DNA of 64,000 bases from an uncultured Pelagibacteraceae bacterium. GTDB lineage: Bacteria > Pseudomonadota > Alphaproteobacteria > Pelagibacterales > Pelagibacteraceae. A model generated the notes under the pieces. That model made no database searches. It had not been told where the DNA came from and saw only the letters and a list, made by a program, of their open reading frames with translations. This document shows positions 10,024 to 19,118 of this stretch, one piece after another. The translations under genes and the position numbers were made by a program. The stretch covers positions 186,001 to 250,000 of the forward strand of contig CACEDU010000001.1 of NCBI GenBank assembly GCA_902558435.1, given 5' to 3'. The stretch's first letter is position 1, and each line of letters opens with the position of its first letter.

Positions 10024-11125
10024 CTATTTGGATAGCTTCTATGATTGGTGGAAAAATATAGATAAATTTTTGTTATTCTTTATTTTAGGCTTATTTTTTC
10101 TAGGTCTTTTTTTCTCATTAGTCTCTACATCTCTAATAGCCTCTGACAAATTGGATACAAATTCTTACTATTTTTTTTTTAAACATTCAGTTTATATAAC
10201 AATTGCAATTTTAATTTTGATTATATTCTCCTTTTTAAATCAAAAAATATTAACCAACTTTTCGCTTATCTTGTTTTTGATTTCCTTTTTGAGTCTGTTG
10301 ATGGTCCCATTTCTTGGAATTGAAGTAAAGGGATCAAAAAGGTGGCTTGATTTGTATATTTTGCCAAGATTTCAGCCTATTGAGATTGTAAAGCCTTTTT
10401 TTATAGTAGCTCTATCTTACATGCTTACTATTCAAAACAGAAGATTATATTTTAAATATTTCTTGAGCATATTATTTTTAATACCCATATTAATGTTGCT
10501 TATTTATCAGCCTGATATCGGACAAACAATATTAATATCTTTGGTATGGTTGGCTTTAATTTTTGTCTCAGGAATTAATATATATATTTTTTTTATATTT
10601 TTTCTTTTTACTGGCTCCGTCGTCAGTTATTTAATCCTATTTGTTCCTAAATTCGAGTATATAAAAATCAGACTATCTGCATTTTTAGATTCTTCCTCTG
10701 CTAATAATTATCAAGCAGAGAAAGCAAGCGACGCAATAATAAACGGTGGTTTTTTTGGTAAGGGAATAGGTGAAGGTACTCTTAATTCTAGAGTTCCAGA
10801 GGCACATACGGATTATATTGTATCAGTTATATCAGAGGAATTTGGAGTAATTATAGTTATTAGTATATTATTCTTTTATCTCATATTTTCATATAAAATA
10901 ATGCAAAAAATTAATTTTTTAAATGAAGATTTGTCAAAATTAATTTTGGTTGGATGTGTATCATTAATTTTATTACAAACTTTTATACACGTAGGTGTTA
11001 ATATAAGAATACTCCCAACTACTGGCATGACTCTACCGTTTTTAAGTTATGGTGGATCATCAATAGTAAGTACAGCAATTTTATCTGGAATAATTTTAAA
11101 CTTAACAAAAAGAAAAATTGATTGA
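10016..11125 (+). CDS. ftsW: Septal peptidoglycan polymerase FtsW
   Basis: FtsW is the SEDS-family glycosyltransferase that polymerises lipid II at the septum with FtsI. The 369-residue protein has about ten predicted membrane helices, the conserved GSKRWL segment after the third helix, QPIEIVKPFF, PEAHTDYIVSVISEEFG, and TTGMTLPFLSYGGSS near the C terminus. These blocks are typical of FtsW/RodA, and the dcw location argues for FtsW. It overlaps murD by 8 bases and precedes murG by 10. Confidence 0.95.
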   Translation: MNNYLDSFYDWWKNIDKFLLFFILGLFFLGLFFSLVSTSLIASDKLDTNSYYFFFKHSVYITIAILILIIFSFLNQKILTNFSLILFLISFLSLLMVPFLGIEVKGSKRWLDLYILPRFQPIEIVKPFFIVALSYMLTIQNRRLYFKYFLSILFLIPILMLLIYQPDIGQTILISLVWLALIFVSGINIYIFFIFFLFTGSVVSYLILFVPKFEYIKIRLSAFLDSSSANNYQAEKASDAIINGGFFGKGIGEGTLNSRVPEAHTDYIVSVISEEFGVIIVISILFFYLIFSYKIMQKINFLNEDLSKLILVGCVSLILLQTFIHVGVNIRILPTTGMTLPFLSYGGSSIVSTAILSGIILNLTKRKID

Positions 11126-11135
11126 ATATTGAATA

Positions 11136-12206
11136 ATGAAAAAAATACTTATCTCAACTGGTGGGTCGGGAGGACATGTAATTCCATCATTAACTATATA
11201 CGACTTATTAAAAGAAAATTTTCAAGTTCATATTGTGACTGATTTAAGAGGATCAAGATATATTAAAAATCACGACTACTCCTTAATTGATGTACCTAAT
11301 ATTTTTACAAACTTATTTTTTCTGCCATATAATTTTATTAAATTTTGTATTTCAATATTTAAATCTTATAAATATCTTAAATCAAATAATTTTGATATTT
11401 TAATAAGCACTGGAGGGTACATGTCACTCCCTTTATGTATAGCCTCTAATTTGTTGAGACTTGAAATTTTTGTTTTTGAACCAAACTCCGTAATAGGACA
11501 AGCAAATAAATTAACATTAGTATTTGCTAAAAAAATTATTTGTTATCATAAAAATATAAGAAAAGTTTCTGACAAATTTTCAAAGAAGATTTATTTGATT
11601 GATCCGCTGCTTAGAAAAGAAATATATAATTATAAAAAAAATGAAAAAAAAATACTTAAAGAGCAGAAAAAAATACTAATTATTGGTGGAAGCCAGGGTG
11701 CAAAATTTTTTGATAAATTTATTTCTAAAATAATCGTAGAACTTTCAAAGACACAAAAAATTAAAGTTTTACAACAAGTTATTGATCAAAAATCAAGAGA
11801 AAATCTTAGGCTTATGTATGAAAAAAATAATATAGAACATGAATTATTCGATTTTGACGATAAATTATTGAGTAAAGCAAATAATTGTGATTTAGCTATT
11901 ACTCGAGGTGGAGCCTCCGCAATGTCAGAATTAAGCTATCTAAATATTCCATTTGTGGCAATTCCATTTCCTTATGCTAAAGATAATCATCAATATTACA
12001 ATGCTGATTTTTATAAAAAAGACGAATGTTGTTGGTTAATAATGCAGAAAGACATTAATGAAAATAACTTTAAAGATTTGTTAGAGAGTATTTTTAATGA
12101 CTCTAATGAATATTTTTCAAAAAAAAAGAATTTAAGTCAACTCTATAAAAATAATACTTGGGAAAAAAACAAAGCTAGGATAACTGAAATAATTAATGAA
12201 AATTGA
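11136..12206 (+). CDS. murG: UDP-GlcNAc:lipid I N-acetylglucosaminyltransferase MurG
   Basis: MurG adds GlcNAc to lipid I on the inner face of the membrane to make lipid II. The 356-residue GT28 protein has the N-terminal glycine loop STGGSGGHVIPSL (about 7-19), the hydrophobic patch LPYNFIKF that contacts the membrane, GGSQGAKFF at the start of the second domain, and TRGGASAMSELS for UDP-sugar binding. It overlaps murC by 11 bases. Confidence 0.96.
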   Translation: MKKILISTGGSGGHVIPSLTIYDLLKENFQVHIVTDLRGSRYIKNHDYSLIDVPNIFTNLFFLPYNFIKFCISIFKSYKYLKSNNFDILISTGGYMSLPLCIASNLLRLEIFVFEPNSVIGQANKLTLVFAKKIICYHKNIRKVSDKFSKKIYLIDPLLRKEIYNYKKNEKKILKEQKKILIIGGSQGAKFFDKFISKIIVELSKTQKIKVLQQVIDQKSRENLRLMYEKNNIEHELFDFDDKLLSKANNCDLAITRGGASAMSELSYLNIPFVAIPFPYAKDNHQYYNADFYKKDECCWLIMQKDINENNFKDLLESIFNDSNEYFSKKKNLSQLYKNNTWEKNKARITEIINEN

Positions 12207-13587
12207 TTTAGCAAAAAACGAACTAATTCATTTTGTAGGTGTCGGCGGTATAGGTATGAGTGGATTAGCATTAATAATGAATGGTCTAGGTTATAAAGTT
12301 CAAGGTAGTGACATAGCTGATAACAAAAATATTGAACGTTTAAATGAAAAAAAAATAAAGGTATTTCTAAATCATAAAAAAGAAAATATAGAAAAAACCA
12401 CAGTTCTAGTTATTTCATCTGCTATCAAAAAAACTAATCCTGAAGTAGTAGAGGCAAAAAAAAAAAATCTACCAATTTATACCAGAGGTGACATGTTAGG
12501 TCACATAGTATCTTTTATGAGAAACATTGTTGTTACAGGTTCACATGGAAAAACAACTACAACATCATTAGTATCTAATATTTTTACATCAAGCAATTTA
12601 GATCCAACTATAATTAATGGCGGGGTGTTGAATTCATTTGGAAATTCAGCAAAACTTGGCAAAAGTAATTGGTGCATAACCGAGTCAGATGAGTCCGATG
12701 GGAGTTTTTTGAAGATTCCTTTTGTATATTCAATTGTAACTAACCTAGATTCGGAACATTTAGATTTTTATAAAAACATAGATAATTTAAAAAAAAGTTT
12801 TACAGAATTTATTGAAAAAATACCATCAGTGGGTAAGGGTTTCGTTTGTAACGATGATAAAATTCTTAAAAGTGTTTTTAAAAAAACAAAAAATAAAAAT
12901 TTCTATACCTACGGCAAAGACATAAACTCAAATTTTCAAATTACAAATATAAAGCAAAATTCAAAATTCTCTAGTTTTGACATTAAAATTAATATTCCCA
13001 GTAAAAAGAAAATTATAAAACAAATAAAAATACCTATGATTGGGATTCATAATATAAGAAACGCAACTGCAGCAGTTGCTCTAGCATTTACAATCGGATT
13101 GCCTGAAAAATATATTAAATTAGGATTACATAATTTTAAAGGTGTCCAAAGAAGGTTTTCACATTTATTTGATTACAACAAAGTGAGTTTTTATGATGAT
13201 TATGCTCATCATCCAACTGAGATAAGTTCTGTTCTGAGTGGTGTAAAAAAAGTATATAATAAGAAGGAAATTATATGTGTTTTTCAACCTCACAGAATCT
13301 CAAGAGTAAAAAATTTAAAAATTGAATTTTCAAATTGCTTTAAGATGGCCGATACAGTTCTGTTGTGTCCAATATATACTGCAAATGAAAAATTAAGACT
13401 TAATTTTACTTATAATTCCTTTGCTAAATTAATCATCAAAAACTCTAAGGTTAGATTAATTAAAGTAGAGGATGAGACTCAATTAAAAAACTTTATAAAA
13501 CAGAATTTATTTGGTGAAAAAATTTATATAGGCATGGGAGCAGGCTCAATATCAACTTGGATGAAAAATTTGAAAAATATTTTTTGA
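12196..13587 (+). CDS. murC: UDP-MurNAc:L-alanine ligase MurC
   Basis: MurC adds the first residue of the stem peptide. The 463-residue protein has the UDP-binding loop VGVGGIGMSGLA (about 14-25), the P-loop VTGSHGKTTT (113-122), ITESDESDGSF in the central domain and DDYAHHPTEI in the C-terminal domain, all standard for MurC. The start overlaps murG by 11 bases and the TGA stop shares a base with the murB ATG. Confidence 0.96.
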   Translation: MKIDLAKNELIHFVGVGGIGMSGLALIMNGLGYKVQGSDIADNKNIERLNEKKIKVFLNHKKENIEKTTVLVISSAIKKTNPEVVEAKKKNLPIYTRGDMLGHIVSFMRNIVVTGSHGKTTTTSLVSNIFTSSNLDPTIINGGVLNSFGNSAKLGKSNWCITESDESDGSFLKIPFVYSIVTNLDSEHLDFYKNIDNLKKSFTEFIEKIPSVGKGFVCNDDKILKSVFKKTKNKNFYTYGKDINSNFQITNIKQNSKFSSFDIKINIPSKKKIIKQIKIPMIGIHNIRNATAAVALAFTIGLPEKYIKLGLHNFKGVQRRFSHLFDYNKVSFYDDYAHHPTEISSVLSGVKKVYNKKEIICVFQPHRISRVKNLKIEFSNCFKMADTVLLCPIYTANEKLRLNFTYNSFAKLIIKNSKVRLIKVEDETQLKNFIKQNLFGEKIYIGMGAGSISTWMKNLKNIF

Positions 13588-14495
13588 TGGAAATTGAAGA
13601 TATAAAAAAACAAGCACAATCAATAGATGGAAAAATCTTATTTGATCATAGTATTAAAAATTTAAACTGGTTTAATATAGGAGGAAAAACTAAAATTTTT
13701 TTTAAACCAAATTCGCTTAAAGGTTTATTAAATTACCTAAAATTATATTCTAATCGAGGTAAAATATTTATTTTAGGAAATGGGTCAAATGTATTATTTG
13801 ATGATGAGACATTTCAAGGCACAATAATTAAATTAGGAAAAAATTTTTCCAACATCACCTTGCTTGATGAGGAGATGATAGTAGCAGGAACTGCCACCTC
13901 TCAAAAAAATTTGTCCATTTTTGCCAAGGATAATAACATTTCAGGATTAGAATTTATGTCATGCATACCAGGCTCTATAGGTGGTGGTATTAGAATGAAT
14001 TCTGGATGTTTTGACAAAGAATTCAAAGATATTCTTATTTCAATTCAATTAACAGATTTTAACGGTATTGTTAGAAGTATACCTGCAAAGAAAATTAATT
14101 TTAATTATAGATCAATTAAATTACCTAAAAATTTAATATTTTTAAGTGCCACTTTCAAAGGCAAAAAAAAAAATAGTTTAGAAATAGATAATTTGATGAA
14201 AAAATTAAAACAAAAAAAAGAATTAGCTCAACCTTCAAAAATTAAAACTGGTGGAAGTACTTTTAAAAATCCAATAAAACAAACAGATAAAAAAGTTTGG
14301 GAATTAATAAGATGTAGCGTTGCAAGTGATAAGTGTTTTGGTGATGCAATTATTTCTAACAAACATGCAAATTTTTTTGTAAATAAGAAAAATGCAAAAT
14401 CAGCAGATATGAAGTCATTAATAAATTTTGTGAAAAAACAAGTTAGGAGTAAGACTGGTGTATCTCTAGAGCTTGAAATTGTGATTGTAGAATAA
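13587..14495 (+). CDS. murB: UDP-N-acetylenolpyruvoylglucosamine reductase MurB
   Basis: MurB is the FAD- and NADPH-dependent reductase that completes UDP-MurNAc. The protein has FAD-binding motifs (FNIGGKT, LGNGSNVLFDD), CIPGSIGGGIRMNSGC, and the proton-donor region GGSTFKNP with its serine. An in-frame ATG exists 30 bases upstream at 13557, but 13587 is preferred because it makes the one-base TGATG overlap with murC seen at neighbouring junctions; this gives 302 residues. It shares one base with ddl. Confidence 0.94.
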   Translation: MEIEDIKKQAQSIDGKILFDHSIKNLNWFNIGGKTKIFFKPNSLKGLLNYLKLYSNRGKIFILGNGSNVLFDDETFQGTIIKLGKNFSNITLLDEEMIVAGTATSQKNLSIFAKDNNISGLEFMSCIPGSIGGGIRMNSGCFDKEFKDILISIQLTDFNGIVRSIPAKKINFNYRSIKLPKNLIFLSATFKGKKKNSLEIDNLMKKLKQKKELAQPSKIKTGGSTFKNPIKQTDKKVWELIRCSVASDKCFGDAIISNKHANFFVNKKNAKSADMKSLINFVKKQVRSKTGVSLELEIVIVE

Positions 14496-15415
14496 TGAAA
14501 AAGATTTTAATTTTAGCAGGTGGTTATTCTAATGAAAGAGAAATTAGTTTAATAACAGCAAAAAGTGTTATTAAAGAGTTAAAAAAAAATAGAAAATACA
14601 ATTTGTTATTAATCGAACCAGATGGAAATTTCGTAAAAAAATTAAGAAAATTTAAACCAAATTTAGTTTTAAACCTTTTGCATGGTAGGTATGGAGAGGA
14701 TGGATATATTCAATCAATTCTTGAGACTGAAAAAGTAAAGTATACACATTCAGGAGTTTTATCATCATCACTTGCGATTGATAAAGAATTATCAAAAATG
14801 ATATTTTCAAAAAATAACATTTTAACTCCACCTCATTTGAAACTTATTTTTAAAAATAATTTAAATCTTGAGAATATAATTAAAAGAATTGATAAAAAAT
14901 TACAATTTCCAGTTGTACTTAAACCAATTAATGAAGGTTCAAGTGTAGGAGTATTTATTTGCGATAAAAAAAATTTTAAAAAAAATTTTTTTAAATTAGA
15001 AAAATTTAAAGAGATTTTAATTGAGAAATACATACCCGGAAGAGAAATCCAAGCAGCTATATTGGGAGATAAAAAATTGGGTATAATAGAGTTGAAGCCA
15101 AAAAGAAAATTTTATGATTATAAAGCAAAATATAGTGCTAGTGCTAAAACGAAGCATATTATTCCAGTAAATATAAGCAAAAAAAATTTTAATAAGGTGA
15201 ACTCAATAGCTATGAAAGCACATAAACTTTTAAAGTGCAGAGGTGTATCCAGGTCAGATTTTAGGTTTTACAAAAACAAATTTTACTTATTAGAACTGAA
15301 CACTCAGCCAGGAATGACTTCTCTTTCTTTGGTACCAGAAATAGCTAGATATAAAAAAATTAGTTTTATACAACTTATAGATACAATAATTGAAGATGCC
15401 TCGGTCAATAAATAA
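14495..15415 (+). CDS. ddl: D-alanine--D-alanine ligase Ddl
   Basis: Ddl makes the D-Ala-D-Ala dipeptide that the MurF half of the upstream fusion attaches. The 306-residue ATP-grasp protein shows GGYSNEREISL at the N terminus, LLHGRYGEDG, the ATP-binding KPINEGSSVGV, and the metal and substrate region ELNTQPGMT. Its length matches the family. It is joined by a TAATG overlap to murB and overlaps ftsQ by about 20 bases. Confidence 0.96.
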   Translation: MKKILILAGGYSNEREISLITAKSVIKELKKNRKYNLLLIEPDGNFVKKLRKFKPNLVLNLLHGRYGEDGYIQSILETEKVKYTHSGVLSSSLAIDKELSKMIFSKNNILTPPHLKLIFKNNLNLENIIKRIDKKLQFPVVLKPINEGSSVGVFICDKKNFKKNFFKLEKFKEILIEKYIPGREIQAAILGDKKLGIIELKPKRKFYDYKAKYSASAKTKHIIPVNISKKNFNKVNSIAMKAHKLLKCRGVSRSDFRFYKNKFYLLELNTQPGMTSLSLVPEIARYKKISFIQLIDTIIEDASVNK

Positions 15416-16091
15416 ATATAAATTATATCTATATTTATTCTTTTTTATTTTCTTAAGCTCAGTATTTAATTTTCAATTTGTCAAAAATTATCAAGATAAA
15501 TTTGGTATTAAAAATATAAATATTTATGGATTATCTTACAATGAAAAAAAATTGGTTCAAAATGAATTAAGTAATTTTCAAAATGAAAATATTTTTAAAT
15601 TAAACAAAGATAAAGTTTTAGCAAAATTAAATAAATTAGATTTTATAGAAAATGTTTACATAAATAAGATCATGCCTTCCTCAATAAATGTTGAGCTTTC
15701 AAAAACTTTAATTCTTGGAAAAACTTTAAAAAATGGAGAATTATTCTATATAGGCAAGAATGGTAAATTTATAAACTCAAGTCAATTTATAAATAAAATT
15801 GATACACCAAATGTATTTGGTGAATTTGATATTGAAGAATATTTCTACTTACTTGATGTATTAGAAATGCAAAATTTGGCGAAAGAAGAGATCAAAAATT
15901 ATTATTACTTTAAAAATAAAAGATGGGATTTATCTTTTTCAAATGGAAAGATATTAAAACTACCATCTAAAAATATTGAGGACTCAATAATTATTTATAA
16001 AAAATTGTTAAAAAATAATAATTTGGCAAATATTAAAATTATAGATTTAAGAGTTAGTAATCAAGTTATTCTAACAAAAATTGATGAATAA
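15396..16091 (+). CDS. ftsQ: Division protein FtsQ
   Basis: FtsQ is the bitopic scaffold of the FtsQLB complex. The protein has a basic cytoplasmic tail, one transmembrane helix (about residues 9-25), then a POTRA domain starting near IKNINIYGLSYNEKK and a beta-rich FtsQ domain (KRWDLSFSNGKILKLPS is the conserved block). A TTG at 15390 is in frame, but the ATG at 15396 is the more likely start, giving 231 residues. It sits between ddl and ftsA with overlaps at both ends, its canonical place. Confidence 0.9.
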   Translation: MPRSINKYKLYLYLFFFIFLSSVFNFQFVKNYQDKFGIKNINIYGLSYNEKKLVQNELSNFQNENIFKLNKDKVLAKLNKLDFIENVYINKIMPSSINVELSKTLILGKTLKNGELFYIGKNGKFINSSQFINKIDTPNVFGEFDIEEYFYLLDVLEMQNLAKEEIKNYYYFKNKRWDLSFSNGKILKLPSKNIEDSIIIYKKLLKNNNLANIKIIDLRVSNQVILTKIDE

Positions 16092-17247
16092 GTTTAAAAC
16101 AGTAATAGATTTTGGATCAAAAAATTTAAGAATAGGGATTTTTGATGAGACGTCAAATAATATTTATAGTTCTTTTGAAAAAATTAATAATAATTTAGAA
16201 AATCAAAATATAGAAAAATGTCTAAGTAAATTAATAAGAAATGGTGAAAAAAAACTATCAACACATTTAGATAAAGCTGATATTTTAATTGAAGCATCGA
16301 AGTTTAGTTTAATTGATATATCAATAAGGAAAAAATTTGATGAATTTAATTCATTTAAAAAATCCTATAGTAATTTGATAGATGAAGCTAATTTTATTAT
16401 TTCAGAAAATAATTTTAAAAATCGTATTATACATATAATTGTCAAAAATATTACAGTTGATAATAACAAGAAAATAGAATTTGTATCAAATGATATTAAA
16501 ATAAAATATTTATCACTAGAAATAAAATTTATTTGTTTAAATAAATCTATAATTGATGATGTATCGAATAAATTTAAAAAAAATAATTTAAATATCTCAA
16601 ACATATATTGTTCAAGTTATGTAAAATCAATTTTTTATAAAAAAGATTTTGAAACTAATAAAAATTTTATATTTCTAGACATAGGTTTTGAAAGAAGTAG
16701 TATTTTATTATTTAGCAATAATAAACTAGAATTTTTTAACTCAATACCTATAGGTGGAAATAATATTACCAAGGATATTTCTAAAATTTTAAAATTAAGT
16801 TTAGATTATGCGGAAGATCTAAAAATAAGATTACATAAAAAAGACAATAAAGGACTTCTAATTAAAAATGACTTAGAGAGTATAAATCCTTATATAGAAG
16901 TTTCCAAAAAAAATATTTCAGTTAACCTATTGAGGCAAATAGTTGAAGCAAGAGTAGAAGAAATTATAGATTTAATATTAATTGATTATATTTTTAAAAA
17001 AGATTATTTTGAGTCTAATCCTGTTATTATTTTTATTGGAGGTGGTTCAAAAGTGTTGTCGAATACGTTTAATTTGAACTCAAAAAACAAATTTTCCAAT
17101 TTAATTTTTTTTGAAGAAGAAGATTCTAAAATTTGTGAAGCAGGTTTTGATTATGATAAAACCGATGAAAGTATGTTAACTCTCATTAAAAAAAAGACTA
17201 AAAAACAAGGCTTTTTTGAGAATTTTTTTAATTTGTTCTCAAAATAA
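16084..17247 (+). CDS. ftsA: Division protein FtsA
   Basis: FtsA is the actin-like ATPase that tethers FtsZ to the membrane. The 387-residue protein has phosphate-1 VIDFGSKNLRIGI near the N terminus, a second phosphate loop FLDIGFERSSIL in the middle, and IFIGGGSKV in the adenosine region. It ends with a short amphipathic stretch (GFFENFFNLFSK) fitting the membrane-targeting sequence. It is more divergent and somewhat shorter than typical FtsA (about 420). The ATG at 16084 is preferred to the in-frame TTG at 16081, and it overlaps ftsQ by 8 bases. ftsZ does not follow it; lpxC does after 61 bases. Confidence 0.9.
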   Translation: MNKFKTVIDFGSKNLRIGIFDETSNNIYSSFEKINNNLENQNIEKCLSKLIRNGEKKLSTHLDKADILIEASKFSLIDISIRKKFDEFNSFKKSYSNLIDEANFIISENNFKNRIIHIIVKNITVDNNKKIEFVSNDIKIKYLSLEIKFICLNKSIIDDVSNKFKKNNLNISNIYCSSYVKSIFYKKDFETNKNFIFLDIGFERSSILLFSNNKLEFFNSIPIGGNNITKDISKILKLSLDYAEDLKIRLHKKDNKGLLIKNDLESINPYIEVSKKNISVNLLRQIVEARVEEIIDLILIDYIFKKDYFESNPVIIFIGGGSKVLSNTFNLNSKNKFSNLIFFEEEDSKICEAGFDYDKTDESMLTLIKKKTKKQGFFENFFNLFSK

Positions 17248-17308
17248 TCGTATTTTCTTGTAATATTACTTGAATATTAAATTTTCCAAATTTTTATATA
17301 TTTTGACA

Positions 17309-18232
17309 ATGTCATTGCTCTCACAGTCAACAATATCCAAAAAAATATCAATATCTGGGATTGGAATTCATACAGGCAAAAGAGTAAATCTAAATATTTT
17401 ACCAGCAACTCCAAATTCAGGTATAACTTTTAAAAGAGTAGACTTAAAGGGAAATAATATTGTAATACCTAGTTTTGAAAATGTGTGTGATGCAACCTTA
17501 TGCACAACAATAACAAATGAGTATGGAGTTAAAATTTCAACAATTGAACATTTAATGGCTGCTTTTATGGGTTTGGGTATTGATAATGCCTTAGTTGAAA
17601 TAGATTCACAGGAAGTTCCTATACTTGATGGTTCATCAATGCCTTTTGTTAATTTATTAAAAAAAGCAGGATTAAGATATAGCGATGTTCCAATAAAGTT
17701 AATAAAAATAAACAATCATGTTGAGGTAATTGAAGGAGATAAATATATTTCATTAGATAAATCAAATACTAGTCTGGAGATACAGTTTGAAATAAGCTTC
17801 AAAAATCAAATTATAAGTAATCAAAAAAACAAAATTAATGTTTTTGAAGATAATTTATATGAAATATTCAATTCAAGAACTTTCTGTTTATATGAAGACA
17901 TAGAAAATTTGAAAAAAATGGGATTAGGAAAAGGTGGATCTTTAGATAATGCAATAGTTGTTAAAGATAATAAAATACTTAATGAAAACGGCTTGAGAAA
18001 TCAAAAAGAGTTCGTAAATCACAAAATTCTTGATTGCATGGGAGATATTTATCTTTCTGGTTATAGATTAATTGGATCTCTAGATTGCAAACATGGTGGA
18101 CATAGCTTGACAAATAAATTGTTAAGAAAAGTATTCAGTGATAATAAAAATTATTCTTTAATTGAAATCAAGGGTAAGAATTTACCTCATTCATTAATTA
18201 ATAATCGTTATAATTTAAAATCTATTGCTTAA
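17309..18232 (+). CDS. lpxC: UDP-3-O-acyl-N-acetylglucosamine deacetylase LpxC
   Basis: LpxC catalyses the committed step of lipid A synthesis. The protein carries the zinc ligands and catalytic residues of the family: STIEHLMAA (first His and the catalytic Glu), NHKILDCMGD (second His and the Asp), and HGGHSL (general acid His). Other blocks are GIGIHTGK at the N terminus and PILDGSSMPF. An in-frame TTG at 17270 would add 13 residues, but the ATG at 17309 (start MSLLSQS) places the conserved region at the usual distance and gives 307 residues. Finding lpxC after the dcw cluster is typical; finding it directly after ftsA is not. Confidence 0.95.
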   Translation: MSLLSQSTISKKISISGIGIHTGKRVNLNILPATPNSGITFKRVDLKGNNIVIPSFENVCDATLCTTITNEYGVKISTIEHLMAAFMGLGIDNALVEIDSQEVPILDGSSMPFVNLLKKAGLRYSDVPIKLIKINNHVEVIEGDKYISLDKSNTSLEIQFEISFKNQIISNQKNKINVFEDNLYEIFNSRTFCLYEDIENLKKMGLGKGGSLDNAIVVKDNKILNENGLRNQKEFVNHKILDCMGDIYLSGYRLIGSLDCKHGGHSLTNKLLRKVFSDNKNYSLIEIKGKNLPHSLINNRYNLKSIA

Positions 18233-18270
18233 AAATTAGAATTTTAAAAATATTCTGTTAAAATTCTTTA

Positions 18271-19110
18271 ATGAAATTTATTAATTATTTATTATTTTCA
18301 TTAGTAATATTCGGACTACTTTCTTGTGCAGAAAAAGAGGAAAAAGTTTCGATAATTAAGGAAGATAATTTAGAAATGCAAATGATAGAAGCTTATAATG
18401 AAGGCTTAAAAGAATTTAATAAAGGTGATGTATTTTTTGCTGCTAAAAAATTTAATGAAGTAGAGCTTTTGTATCCACAGTCAATTTGGGCTCCAAGATC
18501 AACACTTATGGCTGCATATGTCTATTATTCACAATTATATTTTACTGATGCAATATATGAATTAGAGAGATTTTTGGAAAAATATAAAAATCATCCAAAT
18601 ACTGATTATGCATACTATTTATTAGCAATATGCCACTATAATCAGATTGTTGATGAAAAAAAAGATATTGGAGAAATTATTAAAGCCAAAACCTATTTCA
18701 ATATATTGATTAAAGAATTTCCAAATACAGATTTTGCAGAGGATGCGAAGTTTAAACTTGAGTTAATTCAAGAAATACTTGCCTCAAAAGAGTTGTATTT
18801 GGCAAACTATTACCTAGATAAAGAAAAATGGATACCGGCAATGAATAGATACAAAAAAATAGTAAATGAATACGATACGACAATTTTTGTAGAAGAAGCA
18901 CTTTATAGACTTGTAGAGTTAAATTATAAGCTAGGTTTGGTAATGGAAGCTAAAAAATATGCTGTACTTCTTGGATATAACTATCAGTCAAGTGATTGGT
19001 ATGAAAGATCATATATAATATTAAATTCTAATTATGAAAAACCTGAAATCAATAAAGATCTTAAAAAACAAAATTCATTATTAAAAAAAATTAGAGATTT
19101 ATTAAAATAA
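18271..19110 (+). CDS. bamD: Outer-membrane assembly lipoprotein BamD
   Basis: BamD is the essential lipoprotein of the BAM complex that inserts beta-barrel proteins. The 279-residue protein has a lipoprotein signal with lipobox LLSC (Cys 19). Several TPR-like helical repeats follow, for example FNKGDVFFAAKKFNEVE and LYPQSIWAPRSTLMAAY, then AIYELERFLEKYKNHP. It lies between lpxC and ligA; in many Alphaproteobacteria recN also lies in this interval, and it is absent here. It is 8 bases from ligA. Confidence 0.92.
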   Translation: MKFINYLLFSLVIFGLLSCAEKEEKVSIIKEDNLEMQMIEAYNEGLKEFNKGDVFFAAKKFNEVELLYPQSIWAPRSTLMAAYVYYSQLYFTDAIYELERFLEKYKNHPNTDYAYYLLAICHYNQIVDEKKDIGEIIKAKTYFNILIKEFPNTDFAEDAKFKLELIQEILASKELYLANYYLDKEKWIPAMNRYKKIVNEYDTTIFVEEALYRLVELNYKLGLVMEAKKYAVLLGYNYQSSDWYERSYIILNSNYEKPEINKDLKKQNSLLKKIRDLLK

Positions 19111-19118
19111 TAGTTTCA

